Shown: positions 33,843-45,663 of the stretch, one piece after another
How the letters are laid out: each line of letters opens with the position of its first letter
Position numbering within the stretch: position 1 is the stretch's first letter
DNA from: Morchella semilibera
Taxonomy: Eukaryota > Ascomycota > Pezizomycetes > Pezizales > Morchellaceae
NCBI GenBank assembly: GCA_009192285.1
Contig: WBVU01000004.1
Location: forward strand, 434,001-498,000
Reading direction: 5' to 3'
DNA: 64,000 bases
Made by a program: the position numbers and the translations under genes
Notes under the pieces: model-generated
Databases searched by the model: none
What the model saw: the letters and a program-made list of their open reading frames with translations, nothing else
Told to the model about the DNA's origin: nothing

Positions 33843-36800
33843 TCATTGCCTCATTTCGCCCTCTCTTTTGGCGAAGTAATAAGTTAAAAGGTTTTGGTGT
33901 CCACTTTTGAGTCCCTTAAAGATTTCGTCAAAGAGTCTTTCGTCGTTCCCCAGCTTACTGTGCATTTCTATGCACATGGACACGCACGATCTCCTGACTT
34001 CGGCATCCTCGTCATCGAGCGACTGAGGATCATGTTAGTAGCCATCTACATAAAGTTGGGAGATTTCAGAACATAACAAACCTTAACAGCCAGAACACCT
34101 AGCCGGGGCATTTGGGGGTCCAGAGTTGATGCCTTGCTGCTTCTTACTAGTGCTGCTAGACAGCCAAGACTCATGCACCAACTCTGAGTAGGCGGCCTGA
34201 ATCCAGGCGCATCCTTAGGCAACATCATATTCAAGATAACTTCAATTCCAGTATATGGATCGACAAGAGCCAGAAACTCCTCACTGATTTCTTCGATACC
34301 AGTGGTAACATGTGATTGTGTTGGATACTTTCCCCGCAGATCAATGAGCGTGCGCAAAACAGCTGGCTCATGTCGTGAGAAATAAGGTGCAGTTTTGGAA
34401 AGCAATTGCTTTAGTACTAGAAGTCCTTGTACTCTGAGGTCTGCGGCTCTATCCACATCAGTCTATAATAATTAATAAGTAGGTCAGTACACGCATAAAC
34501 TCAATCCCAAGGAATTAATTAAACCCACAGATTCATCATCGAGATACTCAAGAAGAGCAATAAGCAACTCGTCAAACATCTTTCCGTTCTCCCAGATATC
34601 ATACAGGTGTTCCCCATTGTTCTCCTGTAAGACAGCTCTGACCGGGTTCTCTCTTGCGATCCCGATCAACTTTCTGAATGCTTGAGTATCAATCTCACGA
34701 TTCTGCAGCCTCGTAATGAGCGTGATCAACAATCTGGAGGAGTGCTCTGGTGTCTTTGGCAAGTTCGAATTGCTGATTTGCTTCTTCATCTTTGTTCTAT
34801 TCCATTCACCGTACCCAGGACCTTGTTGTTTATCTGTACCTGTAGCCACGGCACCATTAGACTCGACAATAGGGTCCTGGTAAACTTTGATCGTTGGTGT
34901 CTTGTCATCGGCACGCCCAGTCTTTCGAATCGATAATCCGAGAAGATCAGGGGTGTTGTCGATTGGTGTAGCAGGAAGAGGTGGCAAATCTTGTAGTTTC
35001 TTTTCGTTCTCCCTGGCTCGTGTCGGTGTGGCTGCTTTAGGTACAGGAGGGAGGGGAGGAAGACTAATCATAGTAATGTCCTCATCCTCTTTGGAGAATG
35101 AAATATCACCGATAGACTCCTTTCTTGCCACCGATGAAGTATTGATTTGTTGAGAGTTCATTGGTGTTTTGCCAATCTTTGGTACAGATCCTAAAACTTG
35201 TTCCACATCCGCGACCTTTTCTTCAATGATTAATGCTTCTGTCTCGTCCTCCACATTAACTCCCCAAGCCTTTTTCAGATCTTTGACGGTCTGAGACTCA
35301 AACGTCATCAAGATCTTACCGAAAGCTTCGGGATCCATCTTCTGTAAGCCCTTCAGTAAGGCAGTCAAAGGGATGTAGTTCGGTACCCTCGTATTGTTCA
35401 ACATTGCTATCAGACGATTAGTCCATAGCTTGAAGTTTGAAGAATCACTCAAAAATTCGTTTTGCGCGCCGTTAAGGTATGAGTCTACAATCTCACACAT
35501 CCAAATGAGGCAACCGTGAAGAATCTTTCGTTTCTGTGTTGTTGTAAATGAACCAACAGCTAGCTTTCTTGGTACTACGCCAGACACCCCCATGCTAGTA
35601 ATGATTTTGAAAAGCATATCTGCAGATTCGGATTCCGTCATTAACTTTTTCAGGGCTGGCATGCTGTGTGTGATGATAGGTTGAGAATGTTCTGCATCAT
35701 CGCTCTCACTTAGCAAGAGCACTTTAGGAACAATCTGGTCCATAGGAACCACTTTCACCAATTCCGCAAGAACCTCGGGCGCAACGACATGTTCAACAAC
35801 CTCTGGTTGGGGATCATTGAGTAGTTTCGCTAAAGTTGGTGCAAATACATCACTCGGAGGAAGAGTTGGCATTTTTTGGCCATCGTAATTTGGGGGGGTC
35901 TTTTTAGCAAGAAGGCAGGCAACTATAACCACACCCTCGACTCTTACTCTCCAATCACTGTGGTTCAACTGTTCCAATACAGTGAGTTTTCTACCAGAAC
36001 TACCAATTAGTGGGCTTTGCTGACGTTGTGGTGTCGAATGCATTCGGACTGCCCTGTCATGGAAACTTTTTGTCGGGGGTGATAACGGAGGAGACCGTAC
36101 GCCATTGGTACGAGAAATCTGCAGCGGTGATGTCCTCTGGCCAGATTGGTATGCTCCTGAAGGGCTCAGTTCTCGTTTTACAGATGGGGCGTCTGCATGT
36201 GTTCTTTCAGGCGCAGCAGCTCTTGTTTTTATATTAGGTCTCTGTGGTCTAAGAGGTGCAGAGGCTAAGCCGCTTTGTGTAGCAGCAGGAGGCCCCATAT
36301 CAGCAGGTCCAGGTTGAGACTTAAGTTCTCCACGACTCCTCTTTGATGCAAGAATTGCCTCCTTTACTGAAGGTCTTCCTGGCGCGGGGCCTCTTCCCAA
36401 CGGCTGTCGTAGGGTTGATACCCCCTTTGGTGCTGCTGTTGCGCCAGGGTTTGGGTTACCTTTTTGAAGTAGTTTCTGCGAGCTTGCGTCAAGAGTATCC
36501 ATGAGTCTACAAAAAGTCAGCATGTGTGAATCATAAATTTTTTTTTTTTTTGAAAAGCATCACTTACGCTTCAGCCCGCGCCGGCCAAATAGACGCGAAC
36601 AGCCAGTACGTTGATCTCATCCCTTCCCTTACACCTGGGTTTGCGTCTGAGAGACCCCGCTTGATGCACTTTTCGATCACATCGGTCCCCCCAGAGTGTT
36701 CAATATATCCTTTTTGATCTACATGAGTCTCTAAAAGGATTCTTAGCCACCCGGCTGCATAGCTCCTTGGTTGTACATTCTTGTCGTTACATGCGATGAG

Positions 36801-38283
36801 TAGTTGCTGGACAAGCTTCACATGATATGAGATGTTTGCAATCAACACAGCTGTTGTGACATTTCCCAATTGTGATGTAATCTTTTTTGTGCCAGCGCAG
36901 AGTTTAATAAGATTAATCATCAGGATTTCCATCATAGGATCAAGGCCAGGGCCAATAATTTTCGCCAGGTCTTTCAATAGCTGACCACCATTCGTTGCTA
37001 CTGTTGTACGCAGAGAGTTGACTGTCTTGAGGATACCGTCCAAGAGCGATTTTAATGAGACAAGAAACGTAGTTTGATAATCCTTGTAAGCGTTCCCTCT
37101 GACCAACTGCCTGAGCTTCGTGACGTTCTTGTCCCTGGCGGCCCAGTTTCCTTCCGACTCTCTTCCCTCGAATGCGTCGAGCATGCCATGCATTATCTCC
37201 TCCAGTTCGCGGTTCGTGTTGACATACAATGGCTCGATACCACTCTCCATTTCGCTCCCAGGCATACTCTGAACATAAACCGATGAAGCCATACTGCCTG
37301 CGACGCTCTTCCCCCCCTTCACACTTTCCACTTCCTCTTCGTGCCCTTCCGGAGACCTCACAGTATTCCGCATTTCTGCTTCGCCGCCAGGCATCCCAAG
37401 TTGACTCACGATATAAGTAGCAATTGCTTTTCGGACCTGCCGATTCTGTAGTTCTCTTTTAAGATCTGATTTTGCATGATCCGGTGCATTCCTTTCCGAA
37501 AAATTAGCTTGAAACTTTTCTGCATAGGAACAAAGCCACAAACTCACTTGAATAGCTCCACAACAACGTCTTTGGCAGCTTCTCTAACAGGCTCGCTGGC
37601 ATCCTCAAGCATCTTGATCATAAACGGTGTAAAGCTCCTGAAAGAAAAACCTTGCTGGCTATGGTGGACCTGCAGCAGCCAATTCAAACTCTCCTGCCTG
37701 CACCTGGGGATTTTACTCCCAAAACCAAGCTCCTTGATCCCTCTCTCAACATCAGGACCAGAACTCCTCCATAGATCCAACAACCCAGTCAGAGCTACTG
37801 ATCGACACCTGTCCTTCTGATCGCCGAGCTTTTCAATGAGAACTGGAAGTACGTGGGCGACATGCGGGCGGATACGGGCAACGTCTTGGAGTGTAACTCT
37901 TTTGATGAGGTGGCCAAGGCAGGAGAGAGCGTGAAGGGATAGTGTGTTATTGGGAGAGGAGACTCCTAGACGACATGCTTCGAACAAGGGGCTTATAGCT
38001 TCTGTCTGGGGTTGAGGTTAGCTTTAAAGAGTTTAACAGGTGATCCTGGGTTGATATTATACCTGTACGTGCTGGTGCTTGACCTGCGATTTGATATTTG
38101 CAAATTCGGCAATCTTTTGATCGACATCTATAACCATATATCCGTATTTAGAACTTATATACTAAACTTCTAGGTGCGAAAGTCCCAGAGTCCAAAAGTG
38201 TGAGTTGGGGATTGGAAAATGAACTCACCACTTCCTTTCAGCAGAGCCAAAAGGTTTTCTGCCTGTGTATCTCTAACAGACAT
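33843..38283 (-). CDS. STU1: Microtubule plus-end protein Stu1 (CLASP family)
   Basis: Seven minus-strand exons: 38283-38229, 38127-38063, 38005-37548, 37491-36568, 36506-34529, 34462-34082 and 34022-33843; phases fit and give about 1346 aa. The start MSVRDTQAENLLALL was chosen because it fits the family opening. N-terminal TOG/HEAT repeats include VLPVLIEKLGDQKDRCRSVA and FTPFMIKMLEDASEPVREAA. A second TOG array (SSVYVQ.., PLYVNTNRELEEIMHGMLDA, AAGWLRILLETHVDQKGYIE) leads to a Ser/Pro/Arg-rich basic middle and a C-terminal CLASP helical domain (ESVDRAADLRVQG-like; LGVLAVK, DAEVRRSCVSMCIEMHSKLG, NLLTYYFAKR). CLASPs stabilise spindle and kinetochore microtubules. The intron at 37547-37492 ends after TCGGAAAG, not at the nearer CAG, to keep frame. 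Confidence 0.92.
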
Positions 38284-39250
38284 GATTCGCAACTGACAAC
38301 TAAGGTCCAGGAAAAGATTGTAGAGCAAGTGAAGACAGGGACGGGCGACCGAGTCTTTAAACACCGAGTGGTGATGAAATCAAATTACCGAGAGGGGGCC
38401 CGTGCAGAAGTGGTAGGATGTAATGAGGAAACACTCTCGCGTACGGTTGAGGAGAGAGATCCGGAGCACAAGGAGGCCGATAAAGTAGCCGGCCGCTCGT
38501 GCGACTGGGAATGGACAAATATGACAAGGAACCCAGTTGTTGTTTGGTGCGGTACTGTTCTGTGCTAAGGTAGAAGATGGTTTGATAGTTATGTTACTCA
38601 CAGCAGAAAGGAGGAGAGACGAGAGACCAGAGAACCGAGAACTGACGCAGGGGATAAAATGACGATGAACCGAACGGGACAGAAATGAAATGAGGTCGTC
38701 CAGCGAGGGGTTAGGCTGTTCCACTTTCAGCAGGAAGGATATTTGTTTCTTTCTTGGGTGGTTTTTTTGCTTTTTGTTTTTGGTTTGCACCAAGTTTCGC
38801 AACGTTGAGGCCAAAACAAACAACACATAACGCTTTCCCCCCCTTCCCCCCACTAAACAAGGCCAAAGTTCACCTCAACTCAGCCAACCATCCGTCGAAG
38901 GTTCTCGCACCCTAGCTCTCTCCGCCACGCTGCAGCCCCACCATCACATCGCATGAGCTTCCTGCAGCAGAGCCTCTTCAATGATAAAATCCTGTTAGCG
39001 CGTGCTTCCTACCTAAATACCATTCTACTCTGGGTTATTTTTCACGTGCACGAACAATTTAGGTACATAATCGGCAAATGCTTTGGGTTTCGGTTGAGAT
39101 AAGATAAGATCTTGCTAGTAAGTGCATTACTTATCTACTGAGTGATCAATTGTGAAGGAGCACACATTACAATGAATTCAAACGGAATCCCAAACCAAAT
39201 CTATGGGATGAACAACTTGTTATATTAATTAATAGGATCGACGGGTCGCT
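38284..39250. other. Intergenic region upstream of STU1
   Basis: Holds the STU1 promoter and the 3' side of the F-box gene. A 157-codon open frame on the minus strand (38380-38853) lacks protein character and is taken as leader sequence. A T-rich stretch lies at 38760-38785. Confidence 0.45.
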
Positions 39251-41103
39251 TCAAACTACCTCATATCGAATCAAAATTGCAACAACCAGCGCAACCACCA
39301 GCGGTACCACCACAAAAAGGACCCAATTAAGATCACCCCCCTTATAATCCATCCAATATACACCTTCTCCATAAGACTTCACTCCTCTCAATACCTTCCC
39401 TACAGCTCTTCTGGTAGCATTCCCGTCTTCTGCATGTGGATATGTGATATCCCTTTCATTAACTATATCCGTCAGATATGCAACTCCTTCGGAGCCCTTT
39501 ACCTCCTCCCATCCCACTTCTCCTGTCTTAGAACTCCTACAGTTTCGCCATTCTCTCCACCAACACCATACGCCAGCAGGGAAATCATCAAACGGATTCT
39601 TGGTGTAGAAATCGCTCTTTCTGATTTTGCGGCCGTTGCTATAAACTCCGTGAACCTTCTTCTCAATCATGTCGAATAGCCACAGCTTATCACTAGTCGT
39701 GGCCCCAACATATCGACCGTCCGCACTCAATGATAGAGCCGAGTACTGCCGGGGAAATGATGGTGCGTCATCCACTTTGTTTGCATCGGAGTCGATAGGA
39801 TCTGGTACTGTATATATTGGTCCTTCGTGATCTTTAGAATAGTCCCAGACCAATAAACCACCCCCAACACCCCCCGAGACGATATGTGTGTCTGTCAGAA
39901 GAAAATCGTGTGCAAATGCAGTAGTAAAGGCGGGGCGTGTGTTCATCAACCCAGATTTTGTTCTGAGTTTCATTGTTTTTATAACTATACCAGTTTCAAG
40001 AGACACCACAATGAAATTGGTTCTAGTGAGTTTCCCAAGAGTTGAAGATGGATGACGAGTTACGAGGCAAACAAGATATTTCCTACATAGATTAGTTATT
40101 ATTTATAGTTAAAGGATTCGTAAAGAAAAAGGACCTACTTTGTAATGTGGAAATTCTTCAGGTGTGGGAAGCTATAATAGGGCTCGTCTTCTGCCCAGTC
40201 TCTACTCAAATCAAACTCCCATACCACTCTGCTCTTTTCCTCAGTCTTAACCCCTACTGACTCCACACACAATAAATTACTTGGGATTTGTGTTGCCACG
40301 ACTGAGCTAGTTGGGTCCGGAAAAGTCACTGCAACTAGAATTTCCCCATTCGCAACGAAACGGTCAGGAACTCTCTTCCCTAGGTTCCATAATTGTGATA
40401 CTCCCATTTCTGGCGCATTTACCGCGCGCACTCTATATTCACCGTTTCTTTCTTCAACGAGAAGACCAGCTGATACAGGGAAAGGTGTCGCTGTCCATTG
40501 GTCCTGAGCTTTCCACTCAACTGCAGCTCCTTGTATTTTTCCGAGTGTTGGATCCAAGACACCGGTAACAAGCCCAGTCATAGAATTGGTGGTTGTAGCA
40601 TCCTTCGCAGGTCTTACCTGGAAAACTACACAACCATCATCTTTAACACTAGCGTGTTTACTCCAGTACGCAGCACCTTTACGATTTCCTTCGCCATATG
40701 TGAACAGTTCTATAGTTCTCCTTCCAAACCAGTCTCCCTTCCTATCTGGCGGGGGCAGTTCCTTTAGGGCCTTTTGTAATTTTGGTACTGTTGGTGTTGT
40801 GGTAGGAAATGGGCGCGACCACCCGAGAGTCAACTTTACAACATTTTGCCAAAGACGACGCTGAACAGCTGAGGAGCCCGGATACAGGATTTGTTCGAGT
40901 TGCAACGATTCATGGATCCCGAGCTTTAATGCAGGGCCACGCCATATTGAATCATTTTCGGAGCAGAAAATCGCGTGATGTAGGTGTGAGCAAGTCTGTG
41001 CAAGCTTTATAAGTGTTGTGTAAGAACCGGGGGAGCAAACTGTGAATTTTAGAATGTTTATAAGTATCTCTGTTGGGAGTTGCAGGAGTGGTGGGAGGTC
41101 CAT
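39251..41103 (-). CDS. F-box protein with beta-propeller-like body and C-terminal membrane segment
   Basis: Exons 41103-40139 and 40082-39251 give 598 aa. The F-box is at the very start (PPLLQLPTEILINILKFTV, LAQTCSHLHHAIF, DSIWRGPALKLG; residues about 3-60). The middle has repeated beta-strand-like motifs (VWEFDLSRDW, NFIVVSLETGIVIKTMKL, ILSGGV/HIVSGGVGGGLLVWDY, LSLSADGRYVGATTSDKLWL), consistent with a WD40/quinoprotein-like propeller. The last 26 residues contain WVLFVVVPLVVALVVAILI, a clear single membrane segment followed by RYEVV. F-box proteins bind Skp1 and present substrates to SCF ubiquitin ligases; that part is family knowledge. The C-terminal membrane segment suggests an SCF receptor anchored to an internal membrane, which is inference. 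Substrate unknown; I cannot assign an orthologue. Confidence 0.82.
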
Positions 41104-41702
41104 TGCATCGGTAATGTATTAGGAGTTTAGGAGTGGTAAAGCTGAGAATGAAAGCAACAGGTGCTTATATGCATCAATAATTTTGTCATTTCAGGTATGT
41201 ACAGGGCTGTAGATTAGATAAATACGAGGGTGACTCAGACAGATCTTGCCAGATATCTGGTACTACACTAAGCTGAGCCACTACAACCTACATGTACATG
41301 TAGTGTTGGATATCAATGATATACCAGGCGTGTTTCGTGTAATACATGCAATAGCCTCTTTAGGAGGTTACAATACTGTACAGAGGTTACAGTACACAAC
41401 AACCTTTTTAGGGCGAGGAAATTATATCAAGCAGCCTTATCTCAGATGGAGACTAGCTTGTACCTGCAAAACTAAAGTAAGGTTAGAAGTATTTCGTGCA
41501 TGTGTAGTTTTGTACCAAGCCGTATTCCTACCGCATTACTGGTATTGACCGCCTTTTTGGGCTTTAGGAGTTAAGCAAATACACGTAACTACAATCAGCT
41601 TGTTCATAATGCATACATGTAGTAGAGTATTGCCCATAAATTTCGGCAGGTCTACGTGCAATGCTAGAGACGAGAATAAAGACATCTCCTCCTTTCTTGA
41701 AT

Positions 41703-41744
<42 letters not shown>

Positions 41745-41882
41745 GCATAGAAAAAGAACTTTTAGATATTTCCTAAGAGTATTCGACAAAATGAAAAACA
41801 GAAAGAAAAAAAAAAGAACCGACCCTATTTATGTTACAAGTACCCCGATTAGGGACAATTACCACCGCTACTACACAAAGCC
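41104..41882. other. Intergenic region upstream of the F-box gene
   Basis: Between the F-box start codon and the LHP1 stop. Three TACATGTA palindromes (41289 and 41295, overlapping; 41614) and a heptamer tandem repeat (41706-41744) are the notable contents. No gene is seen. Confidence 0.55.
41706..41744. repeat. Tandem repeat, unit TGGAAAA
   Basis: About 5.5 perfect copies of a 7-bp unit, 140 bp downstream of the LHP1 stop codon (LHP1 is on the minus strand). Confidence 0.9.
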
Positions 41883-43417
41883 TCAAGCAGTCGAAGACTC
41901 ATCTGTCTTCGTTTTCTTCAAGTCTTTCGCGCCATCATCTGTTGCCTTTCTTTTAGCGGCTCCGTTCTGGGCAGAGGTGTCAACTTCCGAACTGCTCTTG
42001 AGCTGCGGGATGCCATTCTCGTTTTTCTTGGCCCCCTCAGAATTGCTGGGCTTGTCGTCTCGATTACCGCGCCTATCGTTGAAACCTCCGCGCCCTCGCC
42101 CCACACGCCCTCCACGCCCGCGACTCCTATTGCCACCCCTGTTGCCACCGCGATGGGAATTGTTTCTGCCCTTATCGCCGCTAGACTTTCCGTCTTTGTG
42201 ATTCTTAGGTTTTAGTTTCCCGTCCTTGATATCTTGAATTTTACCCTCAACGTAGTCTAGTTTTGTTTTCCACAGAAGATCTTGGCCATTCCACTTAGGC
42301 TTTTCTTCCAATACCATGAATTTTTCTGCGGCTTCGTCGCTGGTGAACTCAACGAAAACTGACCCCTTAAAAACTCCATTTGGGTGGCGACGAAGCCTGA
42401 CTACACAGATAGGACCGAAAGGCTCAAAGAACTTTTCGATGTCTACCTGGGTACTAGAACCCTCTTGGCCAAATCCTTTCTATTTATTTTGCAACAAAGC
42501 CATGAGCCAAGCACTCCCCAGATATATACTAGACTTAAAATGGTGCCAAAAACATACCGCATAAATACTTTTATTGATCGCTTTATCAGTGATTGGCCCG
42601 ACGGCGATGGGTCTGCTGTAGACGGTAGCAGACTCAACATGAGCCTTTGGTCCCCTCGACCTTTCATCCTCGGTGTCCCGGGGAAGGACCTCAGTGATGT
42701 CCAATGGGTGCTTCCTTTTAACGGTCTCCTCTCCAGCGTCTCCGGCGAGTTCCAAGACTTCGCTCTCCTGTAAAGCCTTGACAAGCGTATCCCGGTTGGC
42801 GAAACGTTTCATCCTCTTGAATGATGCGATAAGTTTGAGGGGCACTGGCTTATTTTCCTTACCGACAAGGCCGAAGAGGAATTTGTCGTAAGGCAAGTTC
42901 GAATCCGAAAAGTAGAATTCTACCTATAACACACAAAAGGGGAGGCATTCTCAGCGTTTTGCAACATAAAAAACCCACTTTAGGGGGAATTTGTCGGGGG
43001 TGCTACCTGCTTGCGCATCTCGGCTGGATCGTCTGACTCAGGAAGTACTGCAGCATCGAACTTGACGTTTTCCTGGAACTTCTTCCTCATGCTGTTCCTA
43101 AGGTTTCTGGCTTTTTCCCCGGCCTTTGATTCTCCCACTTTAGTAATGGCGGCGGGTGCATCTTTGACTTCTTTCTGGGCGTCAGCAGCGGGCTCATGTT
43201 TGGTCTCTTCCTTAGCATCGGCAGCAGGCTCGCCTTTAGTCTCTGTTTGGACATCAACAGATTCTTCCTGTTTGGCCTCGCCTTGCTCTTGCTTGGTCTC
43301 TTGAACTGTGTCAGCCTTTTCGGCACTCTCGGCCTGGGTACCTTCCATCTTGATGTCATCTACCGGGACCTCAGCAACAGTAGCAGCCTCAACCGGGGGA
43401 ATGCCGTTGTCAGCCAT
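41883..43417 (-). CDS. LHP1: La protein homologue (RNA polymerase III transcript chaperone)
   Basis: Exons 43417-43007, 42923-42558 and 42479-41883 give 457 aa. The first 110 residues are acidic/Lys-rich repeats (ETKQEQGEAKQEE-like). The La motif follows (about 130-215; EMRKQVEFYFSDSNLPYDKF, FKRMKRFANRDTLVKALQES, VKRKHPL). An RRM follows (about 255-325; TQVDIEKFFEPFGPICVVRL, GVFKGSVFVEFTSDEAA). The tail is RGG-rich (GGNRGGNRSRGRGGRVGRGR) and ends in a basic KRKATDDGAKDLKKTKTDES patch that fits nuclear localisation. La binds the UUU-OH 3' ends of new Pol III transcripts and helps tRNA maturation. The 110-residue acidic N-terminal extension is longer than in yeast Lhp1 (275 aa). Confidence 0.93.
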
Positions 43418-44898
43418 TGGAGCAGTAGAATTATTTAAAAAGTACAGGGAGGTGCTTTGGTAAAAAAAAAGACAAGTATTGCTATCCTAAGGAGACTCCT
43501 TGTTATAGACCAGCGGAATTCGAGTAGAGGAGGAACGAAGGAATTCTGGAGCAGAAGAGTCAGTTTATCTAGGAGGGGTCGTTGACTGGGGGACTTGGCA
43601 CAACTTTTTTTACTTACAGCGGCTGTGAGAACAGTCATGCGCCAAGAGGGAAGAAGCTTGAGCCGCCTGGGATGAGGCTGATATCAATGAGGTCCTACTA
43701 CCTACTCTATGTCGGATGTACTTTGTGAACCCTTGAGTTAAATTCCCGTCTTTAACCGACTTGATTTAAAATTAGCGCAACTAATACTAATATGTAAGTT
43801 CAATACCTATGTAAATCCGGCTTCTCTAATCTATCATTGACCGAATGTGTCATAACACTAGAAGTTGGAAAATACATGTACTACAATACATGTACTACAT
43901 ATACCTATTAAAACTTACTAGAGCTCGTTTTGTACCTACATCTCGCTAAAGAACCCTAGCCTTAGCAAAGAACCCTAGATCGCCTTTCAAGACCTCCGAG
44001 TCATACCTCTATCCGTGTATTCCTCAAAGTCTCTACAACATTAGTATACCTTTTCAACACCGGAAAACCAAGTTAGATCTAGAATGACTCTTCGCCCATT
44101 GATGTTTAGCAGGAGTCAAAATATTCAACGTGGTCCTTGGAACAGGGTTAGGGTTGTATCTTTCCTGATTTCATCACGTAGAGTATGTACAATACATGTA
44201 CTTACATACATGACTCAATATCTACAGCATAACCTGGGACCCGTTTAGCAATCTAAGACATCGTAACAAACTTATCCAAAATATACATAATATAACCCGG
44301 GTTAGAACGAACTACATGCAGTACCTACGGTATTGTACTATACATGTATTACATGTATGTATTGTAGCAACTACATGTAGAAACAAAAAGCAGAGCTAAG
44401 GCAGCTTTTTTGTTTCAGTCGATTTATTGACTTTGGTTGGCTTTTATATTACAAATATACTATAAATACTTTCAATAAGTCAATATCTCACGAATAAGTC
44501 ATTCCCCACAAACAAAACAGGCTCCTAGAAAACTATTAGTATCGTGCCTTTATCTCACTAATAGGGCCCATGTGGGTACAGGTTGTACCCGCCAGCCACC
44601 AGACAAAGGAACCCCCAAATATATTGGCAGGAGCCACACTAACTACATGTACTTGTTCAACTGTTTTCTTAATGTTTTCTTTCAAGCCCACTACCAGAAC
44701 GGTGTCTCGCCTTGGTGGCGCTTTCCCCCCAGTTAACATATAACCGAGACCGAGAGACTGGAATGGTAAGAATTTCTACATCCAGAGGGGAACAAAGGGA
44801 AATTTATCATTGCCTCTCAAGTAATGTCCTCCGAGATTACCAAAACGAGAAACACACAACTCGAAGCAGAATTCCGGAATCAATCGAGTAATTGAGCC
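43418..44898. other. Intergenic region upstream of LHP1, dense in TACATGTA palindromes
   Basis: 1.5 kb with no convincing gene. Seven TACATGTA copies lie between 43873 and 44651. AACCCTAG occurs twice (about 43951-43979), and a telomere-like GGGTTAGGGTT at about 44146. The proximal part is the LHP1 promoter. Confidence 0.6.
43873..44651. repeat. Cluster of seven TACATGTA palindromes
   Basis: Copies begin at 43873, 43887, 44193, 44341, 44350, 44372 and 44644. Several extend to CTACATGTAG or ATACATGTA(C/T). By chance one would expect about 0.01 copies in 780 bp. Confidence 0.85.
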
Positions 44899-45663
44899 AT
44901 GCAGCAGCAAAATTTTCAGCCTACTAAGACCGCGCAACAGAATCGTTTTTCCATTTCTACAGGCCAACCAGAAACAAAAGAACCACTAATGAGTACTACA
45001 CCCCAAGACTTCGAGGGTCCAAAGAACCCCAGTGATGATCTACACGAATCCATTACACCCAAATGCCCAGACCAGAAAGCCACGGATCTCAGTGTGGTAA
45101 TTACTCCCAGAAAAAGCCCTTATCCCCCACGGCGTCCCTCTTTTCACTGCTCTCCAACACGCCAACGTTTCTCCTACATCACACTCATACCTCCACATTG
45201 TCTTCCTACCACAATTACCCTCTCCCCTGCTTTTCGTTGTCTCTACTCAGATAGCTACACGGCCTATCAACTTCATTATAGATTCCGATCTGCCATTCTG
45301 CCACTGCCGTTCTCCTTCCATGTCCTCCTTTCTGGTACTCGCATAGGTGGCCATGGAATTAACGCAACAGAGAGGGGCGATATACATGGGAGGGTGCCAT
45401 TGACGAAGTTAGTATTCGAAAGATTAGGATCACTAGGAGAGGAAGCTGTATTTCCATGGCTAAGAAGCGCGCACGGATTAAGGTGGATCTTTGAGCAGGA
45501 CATCAGTGAAGCAGGCCCCGTAGAACTAGAAGAGCTAAAGGGGGTCAGGGTGAGGATTGCCACTACGAGAATTAATATTAATATTAATATAGATGAGTTG
45601 GAGGACCCTAAGTGGACGTTTTATGATTGTGTGACCGAAGGGACTGAGGGTAGGCTTGCCTAA
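44899..45663 (+). CDS. Hypothetical protein (254 aa or about 201 aa if an intron is spliced)
   Basis: An uninterrupted frame of 254 codons starts MQQQNFQPTKTAQQNRFS. I recognise no family. The C-terminal half looks the more protein-like (GRVPLTKLVFERLGSLGEEA, PWLRSAHGLRWIFEQDISEA, DELEDPKWTFYDC). The part encoded by about 45092-45250 is Pro/Thr-rich and pyrimidine-rich on DNA and ends CTCTACTCAG, like an intron. Splicing GTGTGG..CAG there (159 nt, a multiple of three) keeps the frame and gives about 201 aa. An ATTAAT repeat (45572-45590) encodes INININI. Both the existence and the boundaries of this gene are uncertain. Confidence 0.4.
   Translation: MQQQNFQPTKTAQQNRFSISTGQPETKEPLMSTTPQDFEGPKNPSDDLHESITPKCPDQKATDLSVVITPRKSPYPPRRPSFHCSPTRQRFSYITLIPPHCLPTTITLSPAFRCLYSDSYTAYQLHYRFRSAILPLPFSFHVLLSGTRIGGHGINATERGDIHGRVPLTKLVFERLGSLGEEAVFPWLRSAHGLRWIFEQDISEAGPVELEELKGVRVRIATTRINININIDELEDPKWTFYDCVTEGTEGRLA

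Noticed and set aside
38380-38853. 157-codon minus frame upstream of STU1
   Set aside because: Low-complexity start and no family pattern; lies in the STU1 promoter/leader.
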